NCBI GenBank assembly: GCA_032622095.1
Contig: CP136068.1
Span: 123,571,989 to 123,635,988, forward strand
Origin: Siphonodentalium dalli
Taxonomy: Eukaryota > Mollusca > Scaphopoda > Gadilida > Siphonodentaliidae
Length of the DNA: 64,000 nucleotides
Direction: 5' to 3'
A program made the translations under genes and the position numbers. The first letter of the stretch is position 1. Every line of letters starts with the position of its first letter. The notes under the pieces were generated by a model. The model ran no database searches, had not been told where the DNA came from, and saw only the letters and a list, made by a program, of their open reading frames with translations. Positions 27,801-42,800 of the stretch are shown piece by piece.

Positions 27801-30800
27801 TTACTAACTACTCATTGACAATAATGCCCTTAAGAAATGTTCAGATAATAAATTCAACAAAGGTATATTATTGAAGATCGTGGTTAAATTATCTGTATAG
27901 ATGATGAATAATCAATAATATGATTAATCATGGTAGCTCTAATCTAATAGCAGATAATATTTTATCAACTGTTGAAGAGAATTATTTTGCCTCGATCTGC
28001 CTTGATTATTTGTTTTGACAACTAAATTTAGCATTTTTAGGTCAGTGAAATTTTTTTAGCTGATCCTCCGAGGTCTCTTTATATTGTCAGTAAGTTGACA
28101 GTGTTTGGTGTAGGGTTGCAACTATTCAAACCTTCACGATGCGATGCGAATCGTGAATTTTACTATCACAATGCGATGCTCATCACGATGCAAATTTTGG
28201 CAACTGACTTCTGTGAAAACTAGATGAATCACTTAATCATTTTCAGTTATGTATATTCTGATCAGTGTTCACCTCAGCATATTCATTGAAATAAATTACA
28301 AGACCTAATTAAAATTACCAAAATGCATGGCCAGGTATTAGAAGTAGACTATAACAGCTAATACAGTCCCCAGATCTGCCCAGATGGGAAGTTTTGAGTG
28401 GAAAAGTTTGATAACTCTGCAAACATGAATTGTTTTAGCAACCATCGCACCCTCCCAATACAATGCATTGCATCGTGAACTTTAACCCTTTGAGTGCCAG
28501 GTCCGATTTTTGTATCAACCCATATACCCTGTGCCAATGCATTCTCTTATATATGCGAGTCGACCATAGGTCGCCTCGCATATATAAGAGAATGCATTGG
28601 CCTAACAATTTTTCATCATTTGTTATTATTTTTTACAATTTTTTTACAATTTTAATAATTTGTTCTTATATTCTTTAACAGACTTATTTTGTAGGTTTAG
28701 TGCCAGGGAATCTCACGTTTTTCATGGGCATCAAAATTATTACTATGAATACTTGGTGATAGTTTTGAGTTATAACATGCCCTAAGGTGTTATCCAGTTT
28801 GTTTTTAAATTCGCTATAGCATGCTTAAGCATACCCAAAACAAATTCAACCCCAAAAAAAATTAATTTTAGGGCCGATTTTACACACCGTAAATTAGGGC
28901 CGATGAGATCGGCCCGTGGGCACTCAAAGGGTTAAAACGTGATGTTTCTTCATTCCTGTTCCTTTATATTGTCAGTAAGGTGCAGGCCTACATATTTCAA
29001 AATGATGCGTAACCTATTTTTCGTTCGCCTGGTTTGTGCTTAGGTAACTTATAGGTTACCAAAATAGTTACACAAACTGTTATAATCACTACAACTGGTA
29101 TTATTAACTATTAATGGGCTACTCATTGAACTAACCATTTTGAATGTCTCCTTTTGGGAAATTATTGACCGATAATTAAAGTGAGAATCAGTGATCGCAA
29201 GACCTACAGAAAATTTGGCGCGACCTGTTTTTCATTCACGGCATTTTCATTTTTGGTAACCTCCAGGCGAATTGAACGATCGTTCACCTCAAATTTGCAG
29301 GCCTGAAGGTGACATTGTTTGTGAATCATGATTCTTCATTCCTGTTCTATATATTCTAGGTAACCAGTATCTGAATGGGATATTCGGAGCAGTTGGAGTT
29401 TTTCTATCTTTTTACTTGGTTGCACTCCTGATAGGCATTTGTTATCATGGAAAAGGAAAGTGAGTATTGTTTAACCCTTTCATGATGGGAGCTGCGCTGG
29501 TGCAGCATTGAAGATCCTGTGCCAGTGCATTCTCCTATATATGCAAGTCCCCCCATAGGGAGTCTCACATATATAAGAGAATGCACCGGCTTACAAAGTC
29601 AAGGTAAATATTGTTAGGCCAATGCATTCTCGTATATATGCGAGGCGCCCTATGGGTGACTCGCATATATAAGAGAATGCATTGGCACAGAGTTTTCACA
29701 ATATTTCATGAAGCTCCAGTCTTGATAGGGTTAAGTTCAGTTCTGTTTTTTTTGGGTGAAATGTTTGCTTCTTTTGGCTTAAAAAAAATACCTTTGTTTT
29801 CGCTAACCCGACCGACCGTATTATGAACCCTATTTATTTTGTTTAGTTTACGTCTATTACAACACGTCTTTTGAGGAGTTAAAGCCTGTCGTGCATCAAT
29901 TTAAACTCTTTAAAATGGGGTCTTGTAGATTAAAACTTGGAAGATATGGAACTTGAGCATTATTTAACTTTTAAGAGAATTAAATGATGTTGATCTTGTT
30001 TGAAAATTTAATCTGATTTGTGGGAAAGGGAGTGACGAGTCCAATAAAACAGTATAATGTGTATGATATGACTTCATCAATTTCCCCATGTGACTATGTC
30101 TCTACTTCATCTAACTGGATTATTCCAAACAAAGACAAAATGGTTTGTGAAAGAGTTGATTTTTATTTATATGTTGTATTTACCAGCATGTTGGTGCTTG
30201 GTGGTTAACAATTTGGGGGGGGGGGGTGTGAACATTATAGCGCCCGCTCTCCGAGGCAAAGCCGCGGAAGTGAAGCGACCTAGGGTATACGTATGCGAAT
30301 ATGAGATATACTAATTGACTTTTTCAACCCACTCTAAAAATAGATTAAATTACCTAAAGTAGAATAATTTATTCATAATTCAAAGGTCAGCGGAGTCCAA
30401 AAATGATTGTTGGCGACGGCCGCCATTTTGTATTGATTAATGCCACCTCGAAATGTGTAATTGGGCAAAATGCTCCAGGGCAAAAATAAAAAACCTTGAT
30501 TTAGCAACTGTTAGCTATACTTCATCATATGTAGGAACATCATGCTCCTAAAGCCAAATATATTTTCAAAAAGTGAATGTAAATTGAACAAAAGCTCTAC
30601 AAAAAGTTAAATTGCATGAAAAAGTTTTGTTTACATATTTCATAAAATTATTAAAATATTCACCCCGAAAGAGGAATCTAGCGACCTTGCTGGCCGTTTA
30701 CATATTATCTTCAATTTTCTAACGGTATTTCCTCCTAAAAGATTGATGAAATATTCTCAAAGTTCAAGGCCGACAAACGGAAACTTTAAGTTCCGATTGA

Positions 30801-33800
30801 AAGATCGCAGAGTCATTTTAAGATTGCTTCTTGGGAAACCAGGAAAGGCATCATGATATCAAGACGTACATCATGATGTCACTACCTACACCGGCGCGCA
30901 AAATTCCAGACAGGACTGCGTCGATGGCCAGACAGCTGAGACTCTTATTACATGGCAGGCTAAATATCCACATTTACGTTATACATGTATGTGATTATTT
31001 ACATACATTGTATATATCATTTTCTTGTGTCCCGTTATAAGGGTGGATACACACATGCATGTTATTTCTGTATGTAAAATACATGTATTTTACATGGCCA
31101 CACCAATAATTGACAACATTAATCACCTGCGCGCGAGCGGTTCATTGTTAACAGGCCAGACAAGTGAGTAGTGCTAAGCGAAGTCAAATTGTCTTCTATC
31201 AGTACATTTATGGCCAGTCCAAAACATGTCTTCTCTTACGGATGCGGAAATTAGTCAAGTCTGTGTAATATCAGGCATTTTATTAATGCACGAACACCAG
31301 AAGCCATACGTCTGGCATATACAGGCTTGATGTAGAACATTTTCAACCATGATGCTTGTTTGGGTGGGGTCTCGAAAGCTTCAAATCGCTAAGGGACTTA
31401 GTTGAATGTATCGGTCGGAATAATCTGGGCAAGAAGGTACAATATGATATGTTTTACTTAAATAGATCAGAGTTAGCCACCCCCTCCTGGTAGCTTTCGG
31501 GGTCATATATAGCCCCTGCATGCGTTGGGGAAATCCTAATCCACCACTGCTATAAATAAGAGAGGACTGGTAATTATTTAAATAGAAAGTCTACCATATG
31601 GGTTATCCCACGACCAATTATTTTAAGTGGCCTGGCGACTCGGTCCATGATAACGGCTTATCTACATTCCGACTTAATTGGAACTAGAACTCAGTGCGTT
31701 CAACACGTAGGCAATGATTGGGTTGTCAGTGGACACATATTACATCGTCTGTATGATCCATGTAAAACGCCAAATACACGATAATTACAGAGATTACATG
31801 CATGTGTGTACATGTATCCACCCTTAGGGTTTATCATCAAATCCTTCTATACAGATAACAATTCATCCAATAATCCCATGAACAGTAACAAGTGGGCGCA
31901 AATTACGTTTACGTACATGATCATATTAATTTTGAAATAATTGCGATTGAAGATATTGAGAACAAAAATCAAAAATCAAATTTTACCAATTGACCATATT
32001 TTTTTCAGTCCATTAACGGAAACAAAAGTATTTTTTTAGGCCTTGAGATGTAGGTGAGATCAAATGATCTATATTGCCAGATATATTTTAGATAGCATGA
32101 CCAGCAGGTATGATGTAGAGTTATTTAAATGGCCATAGCTCATACGAAATCCCATAATTATGTATACATAATATGTTAAGAGGTATCTCAAAACATAATT
32201 ACGAGGAAGATTTCTGAAATAATTTCGTGGATATAGAAAATACTTGTTTTTTTTTCTTATATTGTTTGATAAATTTGAGATCGTTTCAGTGATTCAGGTT
32301 TGAATTTTTAATTAGCAGTATCATTAAAAAATACACATATAGATGATTTAAAAAATCTAGAGCTGTCTTTGCTTTGAAACATTTATGGTACTACTTAATT
32401 TATATGATTAAAACAAAGAGAAAGCAGCACGGGAAGTTTTTCAATAGTTTCATGTTAAGATAACCAATATTATACAGTTTCCGGACATTTCATTTCCGAT
32501 TCCAGAATTCTGATGAATACAAATGGCACTGTTTTTTTACGGGCCGCGTACATTTTGTTTGAAGTTTTTTTTATGACTTCAAATTCTTCAATGCGTCTTT
32601 CTGTGACACATAAATGCTCATAGAAAGGTAGTTCAGGTATTTATCAACCTATTTCGATATCGGGGAAAAATTCAAAAGCGAATAATATTAGGTGTATTTT
32701 GGAGTGCAAACTGCCATGTGGCTTTTAGGAAACTACAATGATTTGGAGACTTACATGTATTCTTATATGATTTAAAAAAGATACTAGGTGACTCTAGTAG
32801 TTAACTTGCACAATTAGCTAGCTATAAAGTTAATTTCCATGTGTCATATAATAGGACATGCCCGTGTACATATATGGGGCCGATCGATGGTTCGAGGATA
32901 AATTCCTTAAAATTTAGTACAAGATAGTGCATTGGCACATGTTTTTTGAAAAATTTAGGAAGCTCCAGTCATGAAAGGGTTAACCCATTATTTCCTTTTC
33001 TTTCACATGTGTAGCTGTAATATCTATGTTGGGAATCAGAGTTCTAAAGATGGTAAGTTCTCATATTTTCTGCATTAGGGACAGTGTTAGGGATGGGAGA
33101 TATGGTTTGTGTCACGATACAATATGTATCTTGATACATGGTTCACGATATGGATATTTACCATGTCTCCATTTCAAATCAACCAATCAGTGACCACAAT
33201 TATACACCTTATATTAGACCAAGTCTTCTAGGTCCACAACGGCTTGGGATATCGGTTGGGTTGATGCTGTTTTGGACCATGTCCCATCCCGTAACTCTTC
33301 TATGACGGACTTTATGCCCAGAATCGTGGGCGGGAGTTATCTTGCTTGTATGTCTTCAGATTAGGTCAAATGGATGCTTTACATATACATGTATGAAAAT
33401 AGAGGGCAGCCTATCCCAAGCATGATAATATCAAACATGCATATATCAGAGGTATGCTAAATCTCAAAGCAACAAGATTTATAAGGAAACAAAGCCTTGT
33501 TTTACAGAGAATTTTGATTTGTTGCTCTATCAAAAAATGCTTGTGAACCATACATTAGTTGATTGTGTCATTACTGTACCTTTTTCTATCACAATAAATG
33601 ATATATCATTTTGAAGACTGATTAATCATGGACATGTCAGATGGTTAATCACATTCAGGTGTTTACATCAATGCCTGGGCTCCACATGTACACGTAGTAA
33701 TTCTTTTGACACTAAAAACTTAATGACAGAATGGAGAATTAAAACTAGTTTTGTTGACGATTTTCGTAAGCTACTCGGTAAAATTGAAGCAAATTAAATC

Positions 33801-36800
33801 TCTTGTGTTTGACTTGCAATGCGTGTTGTTGTGACAATGTCGTCCATGTGCATTTAGACTTTTGTTTTGATAAAATAATCATAGAACAAAATCACACCAT
33901 TTTGCAATATAGTTCTTTGGTTCTAGTGGGACTTTCCAAACTTAAGGTACAAAATTACACAAATTGTTTTCGATATTTTGTGTGTTTAATAAGGGCAACA
34001 TGTTGATCTGTTCGCTTCATTATATATCTTACTACCGCTGATATCCACCAAATGTGGGTAAATGTCACCGGTGGCAGCGGTCTTACTGAATCATCAAGGG
34101 AGGTAAACCATGCATGGAGTTTGGGAGAATCCAGGATCGCAGATGCATGAAAATTTGAAAAATTGAACACTATAAATATGATATACATCGGGAGCCTTTA
34201 TTGACCATCAGAGGGGCCTGCTGCCCCTGTGTGCGCTTTGCGCACATGACAGACATATCCTATTCTTTTATATATAGAGATACTATTCATTATGCTACTT
34301 CAATTTATTCGCGTCCAAATAGGTTCATATTGGGCATAAATATTGACATTGGTTCATACTGGACTAAACCCATAGTGAACTTATACCTGTTATTCTGGTG
34401 GATGGTGTGGGCCACAGCAGGCCTCAGCCTAGGGGTTCAGAACAGGGAGACTTGAAGTCTCCCTCCAGGAAATTTAGGGAGACTTCAGGAAATTTAGGGA
34501 GACTTCAGGGAGAAGTGGAGACTACCGAAAATTGACAATTTTCAACTATCGCTTTATTTTATAACATCAATAAAAAAAATTAAAACATAAAATAAGAAAT
34601 AAAACTAAAAAAAATTGACTTTATCTGAAATTAGCCTAATTAATTGTTATTTTACATTTAAATTTTTTGGAAATGTTTTGTGTAGCTATCATTTAAGCAA
34701 GACAATTATCAAGTTACAGTAGTAGTTAATTTTTTAACTAAATGGAAGAAGTATTATTTCCTAGACTGCAGCATGGAAGATACGTTTGTAGTATTGACTA
34801 TTGTCAGATTGTACAGTCTGAATCATGATGCATGTACCGGTAAGTTGTAACTTTGTAAGTTTAATTTGGTCACGGCTGTAATGTGGGTGTCAGCTAAAAT
34901 AAACAATAAGGATTAACTAACAAAGGAGTTGCAAAAGCTTTTATGTGAGTGAGTGGTTCGGGGGGGCTAGCCCGGGATTCTCGAAAGGGCCGAGGGGCAC
35001 CTTTCCTTAATCCCTAAAAGCTTTTAGTTTTATTGCTAAAGCTTTTATTAATTAATGGCCTCCATTAATTAATGCCAACATCACTGGTATAATCCGATTA
35101 AAGCAATAAACTTGACATTTATTTATTTACGGAAGCGGTCTCTTCAAAAAGTGTGACGCGGTCTCTTCAAAAAGTGCAACGCGTTACCGAAACGAACTTC
35201 CGAAGCACCTGGTACATACTCTAATAATGTCGTATTTGTTTTATATCTGAAAAGCGGGACAGTGGTCTTTTAAGTTAATTAAATCATTTATTTGTGACAC
35301 TCACGATGGTCAATAACAACACAGATGCTAACATCTCATCGTGTTTTCAGCGTGTCAAAACATTCGTGATTAACATTCATTACCGCAAAGAGAACAACGG
35401 CGACTGAATAACAACACAAAACAATAGGTCATATTTTATTTTAAACACTTGGGACTTTGTCTCTGCATCGTCCGTTTCTTTTTGGGATGGCCGCCACAAT
35501 TAATCTATATACGGACATGTCTGAAAAAAAACTAGAAAAAAAATTAAGGAAAAAACAAATTCCCCTTAAAATTGAAGGCGACTTCGATTTCGCCTTAGAG
35601 CGACGATAGGGCGAAGTCAGCCACAGTAAGGCGAAAATCTCGCCTGAGTCGCCTTGTGAGCTGAGACCTGGGCCACAGTGAAAACACATATACATGTATT
35701 TAAATGCATACATCTGGTGCTGCAACATATCCTCATACAAATAGGTTCGACCTTATATATACATAGGTTCATATTGGGACTTATTTGATTCTGAAATAGG
35801 CCCATAGTTAGCTTATTTAAAAAAAAAATTATTAGACGAGTTTTTTTCCAAAACTCGACTTATAGTTTGATGAGGGACGGTGGGCGGCGGACGGGCGGGG
35901 CGGGCGGCGTGTTTTGCTTATAACTCAACCGTTTATTGACGGATTAAAAATTTGGTGTGTGAGTACATATCCATGCTCGTAAGCTGCAGACAGAAAATCG
36001 AGTTCGTTCGCACATTTATTACAGAGTTATGGCCCTTTGAATTTTCAGCTTGTTAGCGCGATAACTTCAACAAACGTTATCCGATTTGGTTGAAATTTGG
36101 TATATATGTGTCTCCCAAGAATATCTCGGATGAGTTCGAAAACCGGCCTGGTCCGATAAAATTTGATAGAGTTATGGCCCTTAATTAGTCATTTTCATGA
36201 ATGTTTAGCTCGTTAGCGCGATAACTTCAACAAACGTTATCCGATTTGATTGAAATTTGGTATATAGGTGTCTCCCAAGAATATCTCGGATGAGTTCGAA
36301 AACCGGCCTCGTCCAATAAAATTTGATAGAGTTATGGCCCTTAATTAGTCATTTTTCACGAATTTTTAGCTCGTTAGCGCGATAACTTCAACAAACGTTA
36401 TCCGATTTGATTGAAATTTGGTATATAGGTGTCTCCCAAGAATACCTCGGATGAGTTCGAAAACCGGCCTCGTCCGATAAAATTTGATAGAATTATGGCC
36501 CTTAATTAGTCATTTTTCACGAATTTTCAGCTCGTTAGCGCGATAACTTCAACAAACGTTATCCGATTTGATTGAAATTTGGTATATAGGTGTCTCCCAA
36601 GAATATCCCGGATGAGTTCGAAAACCGGACTCGTCCGATAAAATTTGATAGAGTTATGGCCCTTAATTAGTCATTTTTCACGAATTTTCAGCTTGTTAGC
36701 GCGATAACTTCAACAAACGTTATCCGATTTGATTGAAATTTGGTATATAGGTGTCTCCCAAGAATATCTCGGACGAGTTCGAAAACCGGCCTGGTCCGAT

Positions 36801-39800
36801 AAAATTTGATCGAGTTATGGCCCTTAATTAGTCATTTTTCACGAATTTTTAGCTCGTTAGCGCGATAACTTCAACAAATGTCCTCCGATTTGTTTAAAAT
36901 TTGGAATAGACATACTTGCCAAGAATATTTCGGACGAGTTCGAAAACCAGCCTGGCCCGATAAAATTTGATGGAGTTATGGCCCTTAATTAGTCATTTTT
37001 CGATTTTACCTATTAATTAGTCTACCGATACTGATGCACACCAATTGGCGGTAGCCACCGAAAACGAGACACAGCATATCTGATGCCACCTCTTGTTTTA
37101 TTTATTTATTTAATTAAAATCAAAATTTTGAAAAACTAACGCCATTATAACCTCCGCCAGGGTACCCGAGTCACCACACCAAATTGAATACGGACCAGCA
37201 GTCTGGGACAAAAATCGAGACAGAGAGACATATATATACATACCCTTTTATATATAGACTCTTTTATATATAGAGATTTCCATTTTAGATGAACAGGAAT
37301 CTATTACTCAGTCTATTGAATCATCGGGAACATATGGCACAATATCATCAAATACAGGTAAGTGTCGATTGTACTCAAGCCTTGAAATAGTGTGTCTGTC
37401 ATATGCAGAATGAGGTCCCCAGAGGGTGAATCACTAAATTCACCCTCTGGGGATCTCATTCTGCTTATGCTTCATCTTCTGAGAAGTATCTTTAGTCTCA
37501 AATTAACATTGTTTTTAGTTACTTTTTCCCTTCTGTTCAGTTTCTATATACCCTAATATGCAGAAAATAAAATGCATAAACGAGGTGGCTAATGGGCAAA
37601 CATCAATCACCAACTTCAACTGGGGATTTTCAATCTGATTCTATGTCTCCCATAGCAGTTGGCATCCATTGTCCGTGCGTGCATGCATCTAGCCATGCGT
37701 GCATGTGTCCTTCTGTCCATCGGTCCATCAACAATTTCCTTTGACTCACTCTACTGGTCGCATTCCCTCATCCGATCATCACCAAACTTCATATGGATCT
37801 TCGGGTTGACCCCTAGATGGGAGCCATAAATTTTTTACGAAATTTGTTAAAAAAGATGGCCGTGAGCAGCCATTTTGGATTTCAAATTTGAATCCATTGG
37901 CACGTGTAACCTGTAGCCCACATTTATTGGAGAAATATTTTGAAAATTTGCAGGCATGTTTAGGATCACCTCTAGATGGGAGCTATCAAATTTTAGTGAT
38001 TTTCGATGAAAAACATGGCCGCAGGCAGCCATCTTGAATTTTACTCTTTGCATGACTAAATCCTTTGGCATACCAACAGACCACATTCCTCATTTCATCG
38101 CCACCAAACTTCAAATTGATCTTCGGGGTGACCTCTAGATGGGAGTCATTGATTATTTCTGAAATTTGTTAAAAAACATTGCCACCAGCAGCCATCTTGG
38201 ATTTTACTCTTTGCATGATTAAATCCTTTGGCAGACCATACAGGCCACATCCATCATCCGATCATCATCAAACTTCATACGGATCTTCGGGGTGACCTCT
38301 AGATGGGAGCCATTGATTATTTCTGAAATTCGTTAAAAACATGGCCACCAGCAGCCATCTTGGATTTCAAATTTGAATCCATCGGCACACTCTGCAGCCC
38401 GCATATATCAAAGAAATGTTTTGGAAATTTATCGGTCTGGAGCCTGGAGCCATCTTGATTTCACATTTGAATCCATTGGCACACATTTAGTGGAGAAATG
38501 AAATTAATTTCATTTACACAATAAAATCCATTTACTGAAACTTTTTTTCCCCTTCTTTATCATGCTCAGCATAAAATTATTAACGCCTCCCCAAGTTGAG
38601 CTACAGTGTCACTGACACTTTCATTATTATATACGCTTTCGTTATTGCAATTTACAATGATTGCTCTCACGCGATTGTTTTGCTGAATTAAATGTAGACA
38701 AAAACGAATCAGCTGATCGCCAACTGATAGACTCTTCTCTGTCTCATGGATATAACACTACACGTAAGCTCGATATCGCTCTGTAACATGCTAATGTGTA
38801 AGGCTATTACGAAAAGCTAATATCATTTTGGTATTAGCTCGCTGGGACAAGCGATTGATACGCCATTAATTTCCCGACTGTTTAGAGCTATTTCACTGTA
38901 GAGCATATAATAATAAGTTGTATGAGGATTATATATTTTTTCAATCTGAGTCAGTCTGAGTACTGAAATAAAAGCCAATAAAAATTACTTGTGGCAACTT
39001 TACATTCTGTGAAGCAAATCTAGAAGCTGAAATTGCTCAAGGTTAAAAACACCTTTCAGGCATATTTTATAAACTGTATGCGCTGGCAGGGTTCGCACTG
39101 CCACTTGCCAAATTTGCCAATGGCAAAAATAATTCACATTTGGCAAAAAATATTTTCATTTGGCAAAAGTTTGGCAAGTCAATATTTAATTCCTCAAGAA
39201 AGTTGAAAAATATTGGTCAATCAATATCATTCATTTCAGGAAACTCTTACAATATAATTATATTAGTTGTTTTTTTAGGTTTAGAAAAAGCTAACACCTC
39301 GGTACTAATGCATTTAATCTCATAGCATTAGTACCGACGGTTGGAGGGATTACTAGTATTTAGTGTGGTGGTAGTGTTTACATAGCTAATTCTCCTGTGA
39401 TTTGCCCTTATTATGAAGAAACCCTTCTACCATTGTATTGTTTGGTGATTGGCTTATTATACCCCCACTTTCGAAGAAAATGGGGGGTATACTGGATTGA
39501 CTGCGTCGGTCCGTCCGTCCGTCGGTCCGTCCATCACGCTTTCTCCGTCCGTGTGTCAGTCCGTCCGTCCGACATCATAACTCGAACAACTATGAACCGA
39601 TTTCAATAAATTTTTGTATGCAATCTCCTTGGGACTGCCTCTCCGCATTATGCTAATTTTTTTAAGTTACGCCTCATTTTCGACTTATATTGACTTAGAA
39701 AATTCTATCCGACTTCATAACTTTAACAAATATGAACCAATTTGAATAATGTTTTCTGTACAAGCTTCTTGTGACACCATATCGATATTATTAGTCCGAA

Positions 39801-42800
39801 TTTTTCTTTAAAGTTAAAAATCTTTTTTGTTGGGTTTATGGATAATGCGGGTTGAATTTGCCATGGTGGGGGTATGCTAGCACTCGAGTCCACACCTCTT
39901 GTTGTTATATGATTCATGCGAGTATAATTAAGTATTAACTAACTGCTTTTCTATTCATATCAAAAGTCGTTCAAACCACGAGTGTCGAAACATAAGACAT
40001 ACGGTTGCAGAAAATGATACTATCAGGGATAGCATTTGGCAAATGCTAAAATAATTTGGCAAAAAATATTCTCATTTGGCAAATTATTTGGCAAAAGTAA
40101 ATTTTGGTCCAGCGGGGACCCTGTGCGCTGGTTGTATCTGCCATCCGTAGTTTTGCATTCAGTTTTGGTTTATTGCAGCCGTGAGAACTCTTGGAGGTGT
40201 GAGCCACAGAGAAGTCACCCCAGAACCTAATGACATCAATGATGATTCTATAGAGACAGACGAGATAGACTTCTTACGAGATGCAGAACATGAAAGCGAA
40301 ATACTTAGAACCAAGGTAAATAATTTTATCATAACCAGACATATCAGGCCTTTGGACATCAACATTATACTGAGACCTTGCTTCAATTTAACATCGCTTT
40401 ATATATTAACCCTTCCATGACTTGAGATTCCTGAAAATTTGCGAAAACGCTGTGCCAATGCATTCTCTTATATATACGAGTCTCTCATTGGGAGCCTCCC
40501 ATATATAAGAGAATACATTGGCCTGACAATATTTACATTGACCTTGTAAGCCAATTCATTGTCTTATATACATGTGAGGGTCCCAATGGGAGATTCACAT
40601 ATATAAGAGAATGCACTGGCACAGGATATCTAATGCTGCACCAGCACATTACCAGTCATGAAAGGGTTATGACTTTGATATACATTTTCTTTTATTTTAT
40701 CACTGTTTAATGCTAAATGGTTTCTCCCATTCAGTTATAAAGGTATATATTGGAATGGTCTATTATTTATCTGGGTGGGGGGTTCCAGGAAAAATAAGCA
40801 GACGACAGATAATACAAGTAGAGAACAAGTCATAATTTTTGCAGGGAAATGTTCAGATAATAAGTTCAACAGATGGCTATTCAAGCCTTGAAATAGTGTG
40901 TCTGTCATTTGCAGAATGAGGTCCCCAGAGGGTGAATTTAGTGATTCTACCCTGCATAGCGGGCTAGCATCACAAAATTCACCATCTGGGGACCTCATTC
41001 TGCTTACACCTCAGCAGAATGAGGTTTCCAGAGGGTGAATTTGGTGATACTAGCCCACTATGCGGGGTAGCATCACTAAATTCACCCTCTGGGGACCTCA
41101 TTCTGCAAATGACAGACACACTATTTCAAGGCTTGTGGCTATTTATTGATCTTATTATCAGAACATTTCCAAAGGGATAACTACTAGTCAATGAGTATTT
41201 AGTATAGAAAGGGTTAGAACTCTCAGATTATTATTTCTGCGAAAGATATGACTGTGTATTAACCCTTTCATGACTGGAGCTGCTCTGGTGCTAATGTATT
41301 CTCTTACCGTATAGATGCGAGGGTCACATATAAGATAATGTATTGGCACAGGGTTCAGTGTTCATATTCTCTTCTTTAAATTTATTTCAGATTTATATTT
41401 CTGTGAAAGATTTATCAAGAAAAGGTAGAAAGAAGTTAAACAAGACATACAATCTCTATTTTTTGTGAGTCTACATAGAGCTAAAGATAAATCGAACACG
41501 CCTGTAGGCTTTGCATATTCAAAGAGAATAATCTTGCTCATCGTTTATATCGAGTTATTTGTAGAACCTCTCACTGATGGAATCAATTTTACTTTTTGTC
41601 AGGGTCCATTTCAATCTAAATAATTGGTTAAATAATTAAGATTTTATTTTATTTCAAAGTTTAGTTGTTTAGCTGTTCATCAAGTTTGAGCTATTGCCAA
41701 GGTTGCGTCCGTCCATTCGACCGTCCATTCATCTGTCTGTCACAAATTTCTGTTATCACACCCTATAGGTCACATATCTCATCCGATCGTCACCAAACTT
41801 CATATGTTTCTTCAGGGTGACCTAAAATGGGAGCCATCGAATTGTTCTGAACTTCGTTAAAAAACATGGCTGCCAGCAGCCATCTTGGATTTCAAATTTA
41901 CAGGCATGTTTAGAATCACCTCGAGATAAGAACTATAAAATTTGAATGATTTGGTCAGCATCCATTTTGGATTTTTCTCTTTTGCATGACTAAATCCTTT
42001 GGCACACCCTACGACTACATCCATCATCCTGTCATCACCTAACTTCATATGGATCTTTGGGGTGACTTTTAGATGGGAGCCATAAATGTTTTCCTAATAT
42101 CTCTGAATATCGTTGAAAAACATGGCCTTCAGTGGATATCTTGGATTTTACTTTTTGTATGACTAAATCATTCGGCACACCCTTCAGACGACATCCCTCA
42201 TCTGATTATCACCAGACTTCATATGGAACTTCGGGGTGACCTCCAGATTGGAGCCTTCAAATATTTCAAAATTTTGTTAGATTTTAATTTACATATATCT
42301 CTTTATGTTCACATCTAGTATCACTTAGACATTTATCTAATCGCTCCATTGACTGTAACCATGAAATTATCCCCTCTCCAAGTTGAGCAACAGTGTCAAT
42401 GACACTTTCATTTATGTGGTACGAAGCATGTGGTTTTGTAATCTTCAGGATAGAGTACTAGTTGTATATTCAAGCCTGAAATTAGCGTGTCTGACATTTG
42501 CAGAATGAGGTCCCCAGATGGTGAATTTAGTGACGCTATCCCGTATGGCAGGCTAGCATACCAATTTTACCCTCTGGGGACCTCATTCTGCTTAGGCCTC
42601 ATCTTTTGGGAAGTTTCTATAATTCCAAATTAACATTTTTTTTTTTTGTTGAGTTTCTGCTGAGTTCTATATCCCCTAATTTGCAGAAGATAAAATGCAT
42701 AATCAAGATGACTAATGAGTGAACATTACCAACTTCAACTGGGGAACTTCAATCTGATCCTAGGTCTCCCATAGCAGTTGAGGCCTAAGCAGAAAGAGGT

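Noticed and set aside
28108-28470. AGGGTTGCAAC... CACGATGCGATG segment considered as a complete MITE
   Set aside because: The right end does not complement the left end and no duplication was found.
33090-33180. GGGATGGGAGATATGG...CACGATAC and 18955-19080 TATCGCGAT segments as MITE ends
   Set aside because: Resemble known-looking hAT-type ends but only one end of each could be seen.
36174-36990. Regular 161-bp spacing considered as a CRISPR array
   Set aside because: Units are contiguous and near-identical with no unique spacers, and the genome is animal.
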